A DNA stretch of 15,142 nt from contig JBAROV010000033.1 of assembly GCA_049642465.1 (NCBI GenBank), positions 1-15,142 of the forward strand, written 5' to 3'. Origin of the DNA: CAWDPQ01 sp049642465 (GTDB taxonomy: Bacteria; Acidobacteriota; Vicinamibacteria; Vicinamibacterales; 2-12-FULL-66-21). Within the stretch, counting starts at the first letter, position 1. Each line of letters opens with the position of its first letter. A program made the position numbers and the translations under genes. Of the stretch, positions 15,118 through 15,142 are shown piece after piece. Under the pieces are notes generated by a model, which searched no databases, was not told the origin of the DNA, and saw only the letters and a program-made list of their open reading frames with translations.

Positions 15118-15142
15118 GGCCCGCCTTCGCTAAAGCTACGGC

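Overview
The window looks like a GC-rich environmental bacterial chromosome segment. The family mix (Tat-exported TIM-barrel 'sugar isomerase', secreted haem/beta-propeller protein with a carboxypeptidase-regulatory-like front domain, secreted PIG-L deacetylase, conserved unknown membrane proteins) resembles Acidobacteriota, possibly Vicinamibacteria-like lineages. That placement is inference: no rRNA, tRNA or taxonomic marker gene is present.

Region 1 (1-1425): the C-terminal part of an NCS1 nucleobase/hydantoin/allantoin-type transporter cut by the window edge, followed by a DinB-superfamily protein. A 6-codon mini-ORF with a good Shine-Dalgarno (SD) sequence leads into the DinB start. Region 2 (1427-1599) is gene-free and is almost entirely one long imperfect palindrome whose outer arms are purine octamers. 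Region 3 (1636-5585) is a tightly spaced + strand run of four genes: a secreted CxxCH/beta-propeller protein, a small unknown membrane protein, a DUF2007-type small protein and a Tat-exported xylose-isomerase-like TIM barrel.

Region 4 (5600-7277): a polytopic membrane protein on the - strand and a lipoprotein on the + strand, arranged head to head with their 5' coding ends overlapping. Region 5 (7281-9697): a - strand pair, an APC-superfamily amino acid permease followed by a secreted PIG-L (LmbE-like) deacetylase. The permease start site (SD plus ATG) lies in a 27-bp sequence that is directly repeated 31 bp upstream, beside an 88-bp REP/MITE-like inverted repeat. Region 6 (9829-10034) holds stem-loops, two of them mutually exclusive, and a promoter-like sequence.

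Region 7 (10035-14973) is the most coherent functional block, and all of it concerns membranes. An NfeD-like protein and a flotillin (+ strand) converge, with 5 bp between them, on a dynamin-like GTPase that sits downstream of a fatty acid desaturase (- strand). A 21-codon small ORF appears to couple desaturase and dynamin translation. Together these suggest a module for lipid composition, membrane microdomains and membrane remodelling. The last 169 bases (14974-15142) hold an octamer tandem array and a GC-rich hairpin repeat, and no gene.

Three convergent gene pairs in the window are separated by only 3-14 bp, leaving no room for ordinary terminators. Three gene starts are preceded by mini-ORFs, so leader-coupled translation may be a local theme.
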